64,000 bases of DNA from Haberlea rhodopensis (Eukaryota > Streptophyta > Magnoliopsida > Lamiales > Gesneriaceae): assembly GCA_907163345.1 (NCBI GenBank), contig CAJQUN010001192.1:29685-93684 (forward strand), given 5' to 3'. Shown here piece by piece: positions 10,826 to 20,103 of the stretch (position 1 is its first letter; each line of letters begins with the position of its first letter). Both the position numbers and the translations under genes were made by a program. The notes under the pieces are model-generated. The model worked only from the letters and a program-made list of their open reading frames with translations. It ran no database searches and was not told the DNA's origin.

Positions 10826-11339
10826 TGTGACATCCCCGAAATGGTTAATTGCATTTGGGCATTAATTATGATCATTATGATTAATTATGTGGTAATTAAT
10901 TATGTTTTGGGATTTATTTACCTTATGGAAAATGCATGGTCATATGGATAGGGTTGACCCGGGGTTGCATTTTAGGGTGCATGTGGTGCATGTTGGGTAA
11001 ATATTATTGGAAGCATGATTTATTTGCATGGGTTAGCAATTAATTGGAAATCATATGTTTATTTGATATTTGGTGCATTTTGAGAAAATGCTTTGAGAAA
11101 TATCATGTTGGGGTGTTTTATACACCATGGGATATCTTGGTATGCTTTTAATTAAAACCCAACCTTTTTATCCCCAACCCCACTTTACCAAATCACCATC
11201 ACCTTTACCAAATCAAAAACCCACAAACCCTACCCCCTTCCATTTTCGAGCTCAAGCCTTTGGGTGGATAGAAGTCCTTGCAAAATCTTGTTTTGTGGAG
11301 CATTTTGGGTGATTTGAGATCCCCAAGAGGTATGGGTAC

Positions 11340-12653
11340 CTCATGCTTTAATTTTGTAAGGTTTTGTTTGAGTTTGGGTTGATTTTTAATGATTTTGAAA
11401 TGGGTTTGTGTGGGTTGTTGTGGTTTTGGTCAAGGGCTAGATTTATACTTGTTTTGAAGTGTATTTTGGTGGTTTATGTTGGTATTTATGTTGTTGGTTG
11501 GTTGGTTTGAGTATTGGGATGTATTGGAAGAAATTTTGGGAACAAAAATGGTGGAAATCGCGAGTCTGTGCGAGGCGATCGACCGCCTGAAATGGGGCGA
11601 TCGATCGCCGCGAGGCAGTACCAAAATTTCGGGTTAGGCGATCGATCGCCTGTTATGAGGCGACCGATCGCCGAGAGGCAGTAGGTTTTTCAAAGGGATG
11701 GCGATCGATCGCCATGTTTGGGGCGACCGATCGCCACAGTGATAATTTTGAGGCGATCGATCGCCTGGGTGAAGCGATCGATCGCCGCCTGTGGAATTTT
11801 GGAAAATGGTTTATTTTGTCAAATTTTTGGTATTTGGCTATTATTTGGCTTCTAATATGGGGTTGTGTGATTGTGTAGAACCATCCCAGGTAGCAACACA
11901 ACCGAGGAATTGAAGCCGGACCAATTCCACTTTTGGAAAGGTACGTAGTGACGTACGGGCACCCAACGGTAACATGTATTTTATATGCTCATTGTTTATG
12001 CATTGTGGATGCGAGTATATATGTGGTATTGCATTGTGGATGCATATACATGTTGATTTATGCCATATGAGGTATTGCATAGTGGATGCATATACATGGT
12101 AATTTATGCATATTGATGTTAGATGCATATTATGATTATTGGATGCACATCCCATGAGTCGTGGTCATCCTTTGATGATTTTAATGCTTGCCGCTTTTTG
12201 TATTGGTTCCGCTAAATGTGAAGCGAGGGGTGGGAGCGCCGCATGTCACATTTGAGCGTGGTTGTCATATGGGGCGAGGAAAGGGTATTTGCCGCTCTCT
12301 GTGAAGCGAGGGGTGGGAGCGCCGCATGTCCATTGTAGCGAGGTTATCCTATGCCGCCCATATGAATATAAGCGAGGGGCATTAAAATACACTGTGATGG
12401 ACAGACTAGGGAATGGTGACCAATATGTGGTACAGTTGAGATGGTATATGATGTCATGACATGTTTTGGCCATTAAAAATAATCTGTTGATTATACTCAT
12501 GAGTTATGGTACAGGGACAACCAAACGGGAAGCGTTTGAAATGCATGGGAAAACAGGAAGTGTTTTATATTGATTATGCATTTACGCTTTATCTTCATAT
12601 TGTGTTGAATATGAATGATTATTATTGCTCATGTTTGGGGGTTGTCCTTGTAG
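11340..12653 (+). other. Intron-like layout in SOLO1 LTR
   Basis: Candidate splice sites are donor AAGAG|GTATGG (GT at 11340), acceptor TTGTGTAG (AG at 11877-11878), a 62-nt mini-exon 11879-11940, donor GAAAG|GTACGTAG (GT at 11941) and acceptor CCTTGTAG (AG at 12652-12653). The same order is present in CHR2 and CHR3. Interval 1 holds the palindromes and interval 2 holds the GCCGCT/AAGCGAGG repeats. Splicing is an inference from motif order, not observed. Confidence 0.5.
11573..11787 (+). repeat. GATCGATC palindrome cluster C (SOLO1)
   Basis: Eight sites of the form GGCGATCGATCGCC, some with GACC in place of GATC, form four pairs. Centres are 11580.5/11602.5, 11643.5/11665.5, 11706.5/11728.5 and 11758.5/11779.5, giving spacings of 22, 22, 22 and 21 bp. 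Pairs 1 and 2 are followed within 3 bp by GAGGCAGTA. This is the clearest example of the paired layout in the window. Confidence 0.97.
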
Positions 12654-12942
12654 GTACCTTTTTGGCATGATAGATGGGCTTGAACGGGTTGAGACAGTGA
12701 GCTTCACGAGCATCTTTGGTAGATGAAAGGACAGGATTCTTTTGTATAGTGCCTACTCTAGGAGTAGCGTAAAACTATAGTGGACACATTCATTTGTTGG
12801 AATGTAATTAATCCTTTTTGTAGTCCTTTATTTTGGCATGTAAATGCTTAAGCTCATAGACTCAACTTGTTTACTCTACTCTGATCATTTATTTAGCGCT
12901 ATTATGCCTTTATTCCGCACTTAAGGATTAGGGTCCTTACAT

Positions 12943-13293
12943 TACGAGGCGTCGACAAAGAACTTGGTAGTACAAGTGGGAGGGTTAGCAAAAATCTTAG
13001 TCGGATGAGCACAGGGATCACCATCTTGTGACACTGAGACGAACCCTAGGGAGCAAGTTCATGCAATGACGCTGAGGAGTGGAAAGGAGGTCCGTGAGAA
13101 GAAGGATGCACATGTTGAGTTAAAAGGCGAGACGGACATCAAGCAAGAAGAGGAACAAACACGCGACAAAGGTAAGTCTAATAAGACCCCTACACCCATC
13201 ACACCTGCTAAGGTAGATATACCACCCCCATTCCCCGCTGCATATAAGAGAGCAAAGTTAGATGCTAAATTTGCTAAGTTTTCAGATTCATAA
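12943..13293 (+). pseudogene. ATH2 gag C-terminal part
   Basis: After SOLO1 the gag frame resumes with the characteristic Athila block around VQVGGLA and, further on, TNPREQVHAMTLRSGKE (about 13040-13085). One stop (TGA about 12997-12999) interrupts it. The lysine/glutamate-rich linker then runs to a stop at 13291-13293, where the Athila linker would normally continue into protease. Confidence 0.82.
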
Positions 13294-13405
13294 AGAATCT
13301 CCATATTGAGATGCCTTTCATGATGCTATTCGGCACATGCCAAATTATGTTAAGTTTCTAAAGGAGATTCTGTAAAAAAAAAAGCGGAAACTAGGAGAGT
13401 ATGAG

Positions 13406-13860
13406 ATGAGAAACATAACTAAGGAGTGTTTTGCTGTCATTCAAAATGATTCACCTCCAAAGTTAAAGGATCCTGGGAGTTTCACTATCCCTTGCAAAAT
13501 CAATTCTAAATCTTTTAATAAATCTTTATGTGATTTGGGGCCAAGTGTCAATTTAATGTCTTTGTCTGTGTACAGGAAGCTGGGCTTATGAGAGCTCAAA
13601 GCGATCAATGTTTCACTGCAGATGGCGGACAAGTCCATAAAGTACCCTCATGGGATAGTGGAGGATATACTAGTCAAGGTTGATAAATTCACCATTCCGG
13701 TGGATTTTATCGTTTTGGACATAACTGAAGATGCAGACATGCCTCTAATTCTAGGAAGACCGTTTCTAGCTACTGTAAGGGCATTGTTTGATGTCCAAGA
13801 AGGGAAGTTGATCCTCCGAGTAGGGGGGATCAAGTTACTTTTGACATGTTCAAAGCTTTG
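13406..13860 (+). pseudogene. ATH2 aspartic protease, broken
   Basis: Two open pieces (13406-13591 and 13622-13861) together give a retropepsin-like protease. The active-site region reads LCDLGPSVNLM, in the position of the usual DxGA, with proline in place of alanine. The second piece has the ILGRPFLATVRALFDV block found downstream in Athila proteases. A TGA at 13589-13591 separates them. The protease would process the polyprotein; this copy is dead. Confidence 0.82.
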
Positions 13861-13929
13861 AACACTACACGCACTGAGCACCGATGTTTTAGTATCAATA
13901 TAATTGATACACTGTCTGTTGATGCGATG

Positions 13930-14216
13930 CAGGTTAAGAGCGAGAAGAAGGTGGAGTTCACACCGAAGGCCCATCAAAGAGGAGGAAAATTCCGTGAAGG
14001 TGACTTAGTTCAAATAATAGGAAAAAGATACGACTATTTCCATGGAAGTCTGACGCACCATGGGCTGGACCGTTCAAAGTTGTCGATGTTCTACCATTCG
14101 ATACCTTCAAACTGAGAGATGACCATGGGGCACTATTCATTGTGAAAGAAAATTGGTTACGACGTTACCACAATGCGGACAAAAAATCGCCCCCCACTGG
14201 CCCTTGCGGTACTTGA
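13930..14216 (+). pseudogene. ATH2 integrase C-terminal end joined to protease region
   Basis: Shortly after the protease the reading changes abruptly to the end of an Athila integrase: FREGDLVQ, then GPFKVVDVLPF and KENWLRRYHNAD, with frame changes between. The stop is TGA 14214-14216. Between protease and this point a full element carries more than 2 kb of RT, RNase H and integrase core, all missing. The joint lies near 13925-13935. Confidence 0.8.
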
Positions 14217-14308
14217 GGCTACATGGTAAAAAGTCCATCTTGGGACTATAAATCAAGAACTTTTTCTTATCATTTTGCTTTGTTTTTGGTTTGTTTTTGT
14301 TTTGATTT
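14217..14308 (+). mobile_element. ATH2 tail before SOLO2
   Basis: A short T-rich non-coding stretch after the integrase stop. It ends in GATTT, the left copy of the SOLO2 target duplication. The sequence to the right of SOLO2 (15829 on) continues the same T-rich run. Confidence 0.75.
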
Positions 14309-15828
14309 TGTAAGGACCCCCGTGCCCTTAAACCGTTATTAGTGTATTATTCCAAACCATTAGTGCATACAATCATATCATCATGGGGGGAAAAAGCCAT
14401 ATGCAAGTATGACATCATATACTATCCAGAAAATTTCTTGCATTTGATTCACATAATACTCAAATTCCCCAACCAAGATCACTTACATAGCATGCACCCT
14501 CATAATACACTAACATGCTCTCAATTCATTTAGCAATTCCGTATTTAATTGCATGCAAACAGTAAATGAAGAGAGAAAAGCCATTGCCCTTTTATACATT
14601 CCATATACACGTAAAAATGTACTCACATGAGAGCACCCAATGAATAAACGTGTATCTCATGTATAAGATACTCTACCGAATGCGGTTATTGGTACTTCGA
14701 TCCTGGTAGCACCTCCCATGCATAGCTCGATCTCAACTCTGGAGCTATGTACTTAAATCAACCAGCTCCAGTACTTCAATCCTGGAAGTACTTAAAGTCA
14801 ACAGCCCGAGCTCAACTCCAAAGCTACCGCTGCACCTGTATTACCTGCCCCAACAGAGACAGCCCCCACACGGGGTAAGCATACCAATACCACCAATCCA
14901 ATAATCATTATATTATAGTTCAAAATTTACAGAATGTAAATGCCATGAATTTAAATGATACTGCTGGATGGTATCATCCTCATCCGGGATCCCCTGTATT
15001 GTCCCTGTTCTCAAAATAACCAAACCATTAAATTCTCAAAAGCCAGTTGATCATCTCATTGATCAACTAAAACCATTCCTGTTATACCAGTTCCATAACC
15101 AAATATGATTAAATCATCAAATAGAGCACTACAGATATCACATGTATCTAGCCAATGATTCCATATTTCTATTTCATAGCTCGCTCCACAACAGCGGCAT
15201 TTTAATCCCACGCACGCTCAACAATAGCGGCGTCAAAACCGATGGATGCTCAACGGTGACAACATCCAATCATTGTTCGCTCAAAAGCTGTACCATATAA
15301 TTCCCAATGTATGTCCATTTATCGCAATAACCACATGCCATGCATTTCACTATCCATTTATAGCAAGTACCATGTACCATGCATTTCAATATCCATTTAT
15401 AGCAAGTACCATGTACCATGTATTTCAATATCCATTTATTGCAAGTAACACATACCATGCATTTCACAATTGCAACATTATAACAGGCTATGCTCGTACG
15501 TTATACGTACATTATAATTCCGTAGTTCGAGTCCGACCTCGCCTGAGTCCCACGACCCGATGAATTATGTGCTAACACATAAATAACTCACAATTAAACA
15601 CAAGCATGCAACCACTACTCCGGACCCCAAATCCCACCAATGACCAAATTCCAAGGTTATCACCACGACGAGAATACAATCTCATCCCTTGGATCCAAAG
15701 ACTCCAAATACCGGATTTAAAATCCCTGGGAGTCCCAATACTGCAATTAATTCATAATTGCCACAATTAAAATCCATTAAGGATCATTACCACTCCGGGA
15801 TTAACACCATTAATTTTTGGGCATCACA
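14309..15828 (-). mobile_element. SOLO2: chromovirus-type solo LTR, minus strand
   Basis: Read on the minus strand this 1.52-kb LTR starts TGTGATGCCC and ends GGGGGTCCTTACA. It is flanked by GATTT on both sides (14304-14308 and 15829-15833). It is the only complete member here of the family also seen at 17169-17460 and 62739-63434. It has no GATCGATC palindrome cluster. It does contain a 39-bp tandem array. Confidence 0.92.
15309..15470 (-). repeat. 39-bp tandem array in SOLO2
   Basis: Units begin at about 15340, 15379, 15418 and 15457, each starting ATGCATTTCA or ATGTATTTCA. A partial unit lies before the first. The last unit is truncated. Confidence 0.88.
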
Positions 15829-16754
15829 GATTTTGTTTTTGTTTTGATTATGGTGAGAGACTCCATGCGTGTTGTGACGTGTTACAACAATATGCCCCAC
15901 GAGCTGACGAGGAATTGGACGACGATCACTGACGGTCGTTGTCAAAGGTAAATGCTTTGTCTCATTTTTCATGACCATTACATTGAGGACAATGCATGAA
16001 ATAAGTTTGGGGGAGTGCATTACGGTGTCATGCTTCTTACTTTGAAATTTATCGTTCTTTAAGCACCAACAAAAAAATATTTTCTTGAAAATGAGTTCAA
16101 TTAGTAAGAATGAATCAGTAGTGGTCTCTATTCCATGATGATATTAGTCTCACTATGCATGTCAACTCGAGTTTTGATGATTGTAAGACTTGTTTGTGAA
16201 TATCTTGTTTTTAGTAGCATGTCTAAGATGAGGAATTTATTAAGCACATTTGAGTCATAATCTTGTGAATTGCATTTGGAGTAGCGAATTTTTTTGTGAA
16301 CTTGATGAATTATTTTTTAGAATCTTAGAGTACCTTTGAACTTATTTGATTATGACACTTCAAGGTGAAATTTTATAGTCGTGAACTTGATTAGGAGATG
16401 ATCTAGGCGATCTTTGGATCGTTTGAGTCTTTCAAGCTTACCATGTTTATATCAATCTCTAATGTCCCATTTTCAAGCTTAACTTTCATTACCTAGAATG
16501 ATTTGATCTATGAAAATTGCATGAAACTTGAAAGTGACAATAGCACACACGCACGTTTTGATTTGGAGACATGTTGCTTGATCTAGGAGAAAACACAACT
16601 TGTTAAACTTTCTGATTTATTTTTGTTCTTCTGTAAGTGAGATATCTGAGTTACATGATTGACTGCGAATTGGTTTATTTGAGTCTTCCATGTTGAACTC
16701 TACTGTGTGATCTTATTTCTTGCTCGAGATGATCAAGTTTAAGTTAGGGAGAGT
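15829..16754 (+). mobile_element. ATH2 3' non-coding tail
   Basis: No ORF. The tail contains CATTGAGGACAATG (15991-16004) followed by an AAGTTTGGGGGAG tract (16003-16015). The block TAGGCGATCTTTGGATCG follows near 16402. The tail ends in a second purine tract, AAGTTAGGGAGAGT (16741-16754), that touches the 3' LTR. The same series of blocks appears in ATH1 and, reversed, in NA1. Confidence 0.8.
16003..16015 (+). promoter_or_regulatory. Internal polypurine-like tract of ATH2
   Basis: AAGTTTGGGGGAG lies 740 bp before the LTR. It resembles a polypurine tract better than the LTR-proximal tract does. It could be a second plus-strand priming site or a conserved RNA signal. Confidence 0.6.
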
Positions 16755-17168
16755 TGATAAGTGTAATTTGTACACTTAATTTGATATAAGATTAGGGACA
16801 TTTTTGTATTGATTCCTGGAAAATATTACGCGTTTTGGTATATATTTGTATAATTTAGGAATCTAGGTGTAAATGCATAAAAGTGGAGGAGATAGGCTTA
16901 AAATGATGAAAAAGGACCAAACCGAGCAAACATGGAAAAGGAGGACCGGAATCGTAATTTGCTGAAAATCAGAGGAAGCGATCGATCGCTTCAAATGAGG
17001 CGATAGATCGCCTCGAGACAGTAGCAAAATGCGATCGATCCCTTCATTTGAAGCGATCGATCGCCTCGACTCGAAAATTTTGGGATTTTGTTTCCATCTT
17101 GGTTATTTTGTGCCGAACTTACTTTAAACTCCTCCAACATGATATATAGAAGATTTCCGACGTTTTTT
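16755..17168 (+). mobile_element. ATH2 3' LTR, cut after 414 bp
   Basis: The LTR starts TGATAAGTGTAA after the purine tract. It carries two palindrome pairs (centres 16983.5/17005.5 and 17036.5/17058.5, both 22 bp apart), the first followed by GAGACAGTAG. At 17169 a minus-strand LTR begins, and the remainder of the ATH2 LTR is not found to the right. Confidence 0.82.
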
Positions 17169-17460
17169 TGTAAGGGCCCCCGTGCCCTTAACCCGTTATT
17201 AATGTAATAATCCATAATATTTGTGCACACATCCATAATATCATGGGGAAAAAAGCCATATACAAGTATAACATCATATACTATCTAGAAAATTTCTTGC
17301 ATTTGATCCACATAATATTCAAATTTCCCAACCAAGATCACTTACATAGCATGCACCCTCATAATACACTAACATGCTCTCAGTTTATTTAGCAATTCCG
17401 TATTCAATTGCATGCAAACAATAAATGAAGAGAGAAAAGCCATTGCCCATTTATACATTC
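17169..17460 (-). mobile_element. LTR fragment of the SOLO2 family
   Basis: The plus strand reads TGTAAGGGCCCCCGTGCCC, the reversed terminus of a SOLO2-family LTR, and follows 62739 onward closely. After 292 bp it stops at ...TATACATTC, where another LTR starts. The remaining 1.2 kb of this LTR is not recovered after the inner element. Confidence 0.85.
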
Positions 17461-19048
17461 TGTAAGACCCCAATGCTTAAAGACGACATTTAAGCATTTA
17501 TGACGTCATCTGAGTATAAAAAAAATTCATTCTTTAAAAGAATCATTACATGCTTCACATATTCTCCATGACATAAATAATACTCAGCATGAAATGATCA
17601 CTTCTACCAACAATAGACTCAAGGTTCACCCATTATCATCATCATTGCACCACTTTTACATTGAGGGTTTTTATAAAATTTTGGGCATAGTCTCCCCATA
17701 AATTGAGCTATCCGAAAATGAAACATATCACAAAATAACTCCCAGCCAGGGAAAAACACAATACTTAAAAGAGACCAAAACCCTAAGTAAGTTCCTAGCC
17801 AGGGAAAAACACCATACTAAGAAGACATCAAAAGTGGACTTCAACACCCTTATACAGTCCATATACATGCATCCAGATGCTCACATACGAGCAATAAATA
17901 AATGAATACCATTCTAAATGCATAAATAAGATGCGTCATCAACCAATACTTGTGCCACATTTCCGAGATCACCATCATCCCCTCAGCATCGAACTTACTA
18001 CCTGAATTTAACTTCATACCAGCTTTACCTGTTCCCATAGAAACAGTCCACACACCGGTGAGCATAAACCGACATAATCATCGCAATCATATCAATATAC
18101 TAAGTCATAGTTCAACGAAATAAAACTACTGGAAATCATAAAGTGCACTCCCTGAATAAGTCTGAACCAATTATAAGCTTTCTTGAACTGATCCTGTTTC
18201 ATAATTCACATTTTCACAATCACCAAGTTCAATATCGTTAATTGAAATATGAAACTCATCACCAAGATAAATCGATATTCTCATAACACATCATTTTTGA
18301 TCAATCATAACCGAACACATATTCAAGGCAATTATGCCTAACCATCACCCCAGTTCTCAATAATTTCCTCATATCAATCATGCAAAATGCATCAATGTTC
18401 AACTCGATTACCCATATCACGTACATCTACGTATTCACCATTCAACGTGTATTAAACTCAATTCTCATACTCATTTACCTAATCTTAAACATCACATTCA
18501 CCAATACATGTATTCATGAATATATGAGTATTAGGTATACCTGCTCGTACGTCACCACGTACCTTATAGTCGACAACATGAACAAGCCACCTTTGACGTC
18601 TTGAGACCGTTGAATATCTTGAATGAAATGGTGGACAATCTTGGAGGAATCCCATCTCTTCTCCTCTACTGAAGCCGACGGGAAAGGGGGGAAAAAGAAG
18701 AGGGAATCGATTGTGGAGAAAAGGAATGGAGGTGGGTGAATTTGGACCTAATGCCATCTTAATACATGTAATCCTAGTTTCCATATTTGCACATACCTCC
18801 TTTAAATTTAACTGTTCAATGAATCGACCCCCAATACAATTTATTTATTCCAACTCCGGGCCAAAATTATATTATCATGAATTTAAAGATTTTCCTTGAA
18901 TTTAATTAACACTAAAAAAAGTCAAATCCGGAATTATTTATTCCGACTCCGGTCCAAATAAGATTCCCAATAAAATTAAATCTCGAAATCTTATTGACAT
19001 ACCACAGTTAAGTCAATTGAATAATTACTAATTATTCCGGACATCACA
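17461..19048 (-). mobile_element. Minus-strand chromovirus 3' LTR
   Basis: Read on the minus strand, this LTR starts TGTGATGTCCGG right after a purine tract (TTGGGGAGAAT) and ends GGGGTCTTACA at 17461. It is 1.59 kb long. Two copies of an AGCCAGGGAAAAACAC box occur at about 17744 and 17802. No GATCGATC cluster was seen. Small ORFs inside it have no recognisable features. Confidence 0.8.
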
Positions 19049-19420
19049 ATTCTCCCCAACTAATAAAATTTCATCCTCGAAATTAAATGCATGCTTACCA
19101 TTAAAAGTCAAACAGTAAAATTTACGTATCGTTATACAGCTCAAGGTAGTGACTTGACCATCTGTAGGACAACACCATTCGAATCATCATAGCTCGTAAC
19201 GTTGCGCACCACACCAACGTTCTCAAGACTTGAAGTCACATCACTTTAAGTGTTTAATCATCAAGTACATCTTTGTCATACTTTACTACCTGTATGCTCG
19301 CATTGGTACAGTTCCTTGCACAAAATCTCAATCTATCATCGTTTACTTTCATCAAAGTGCACATCATATAATCGCTAAATCAGGCAATCCATGCATATCA
19401 CGTGTAATTAACCTCATACA
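19049..19420 (-). mobile_element. Chromovirus 3' internal tail with polypurine tract
   Basis: Reading leftward on the minus strand, the tail runs into AATTTCGAGGATGAAATT, a block typical of chromovirus tails just before the polypurine tract, and then the tract at 19049-19062. It is non-coding. At 19421 it is cut off by plus-strand CHR1 coding sequence. The body of this element is absent. Confidence 0.72.
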
Positions 19421-20103
19421 TGGGACCGCCTCAGGGGCAGGTTTATGCACTGACTAGGGAGCAGGTCGAGGCAGCTCCAGAGGAGGTGATTGCTGATACG
19501 TGTCACTTATTTACGTACCTCGCTTTTATTTTGATAGATACAGGTGCCTCCCTTTTTTTGTATTGGTTGGTTTTGTGGAGAAGCATCACATGTGCACGTC
19601 TCCGTTACCCACGCCTCTCATGGTCTCGACACCCACTGGGAAGAGTGTTGTTGCTGATCAGTTTCTTGCGGACTGCCTCATTTATTTTGAGGGCAATGAA
19701 TTGAAGACGGATCTGATTGTGTTGGGTATGGCAGACTTCGATTGCATTGTGGGTATTGACATATTGAACATATATCAGGCAGTAGTGGATTGCCGGCAGA
19801 GGACAGTGCGGTTCAGATCTGACGAGGGGATTCAGTGGACTTTCTATGGAAACGGTTCTCGTGCGAAGATCCCGTTGATATCGGCAATCAAAATGTCCCA
19901 GTTATTGGAACGTGGGCACACGGGCTATCTTATTTATGCTGTGGACATGGCGGAAAAGAATAAAGAGTTGAAGGTTGAGGATGTGCCCGTGGTAGCAGAG
20001 TTTGCTGATGTGTTTCCGGAGGAAATTCCAGGATTTCCACCGCCTAGAGAGGTTGAGTTTGGGAATGAATTAGTACCGGGAACGTCCACTATCTCTCATG
20101 CTC
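19421..20103 (+). pseudogene. CHR1 protease region and start of RT, left half
   Basis: Translation follows the CHR3 polyprotein from GPPQGQVYALTRE through the retropepsin motif (LIDTGAS, about 19535-19555) and the FDCIVGIDIL region. A frame change lies just after DTGAS, where a few codons are missing. It runs to GTSTISHA at 20103. There NA1 is inserted; the coding sequence resumes after NA1 at 43888. Everything before the protease is absent. The part present would be the aspartic protease that matures Gag-Pol. Confidence 0.88.

Larger units (their letters stand above)
10826..12942 (+). mobile_element. SOLO1: chromovirus-type solo LTR
   Basis: A 2.1-kb LTR begins TGTGACATCCCC and ends ...GGGTCCTTACA (one extra T before the duplication). 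It lies between two copies of TACGA (10821-10825 and 12943-12947) inside ATH2 gag, which resumes in register after it. Its internal order matches the CHR2 and CHR3 LTRs: pyrimidine-rich leader, AG|GTATGG, palindrome cluster, TTGTGTAG, mini-exon, AG|GTACGT, CGC-rich repeats, then CCTTGTAG. A solo LTR arises by recombination between the two LTRs of a full element. Confidence 0.9.
3029..17168 (+). mobile_element. ATH2: collapsed Athila/Tat-type element
   Basis: Pieces in order and in one orientation are: LTR fragment (3029-3360), gag (10120-10825 and 12943-13293), aspartic protease (13406-13860), integrase C-terminal end (about 13930-14216), 3' non-coding tail (14217-14308 and 15829-16754) and the start of the 3' LTR (16755-17168). 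COP1 and two solo LTRs interrupt it. Reverse transcriptase, RNase H and the integrase core are gone. The grouping of 3029-3360 with the rest is likely but not proven. Confidence 0.65.

Noticed and set aside
18485..18784. Small minus-strand ORF of 99 codons in the LTR at 17461-19048
   Set aside because: It lies within an LTR, overlaps another ORF on the plus strand and has no recognisable domain.
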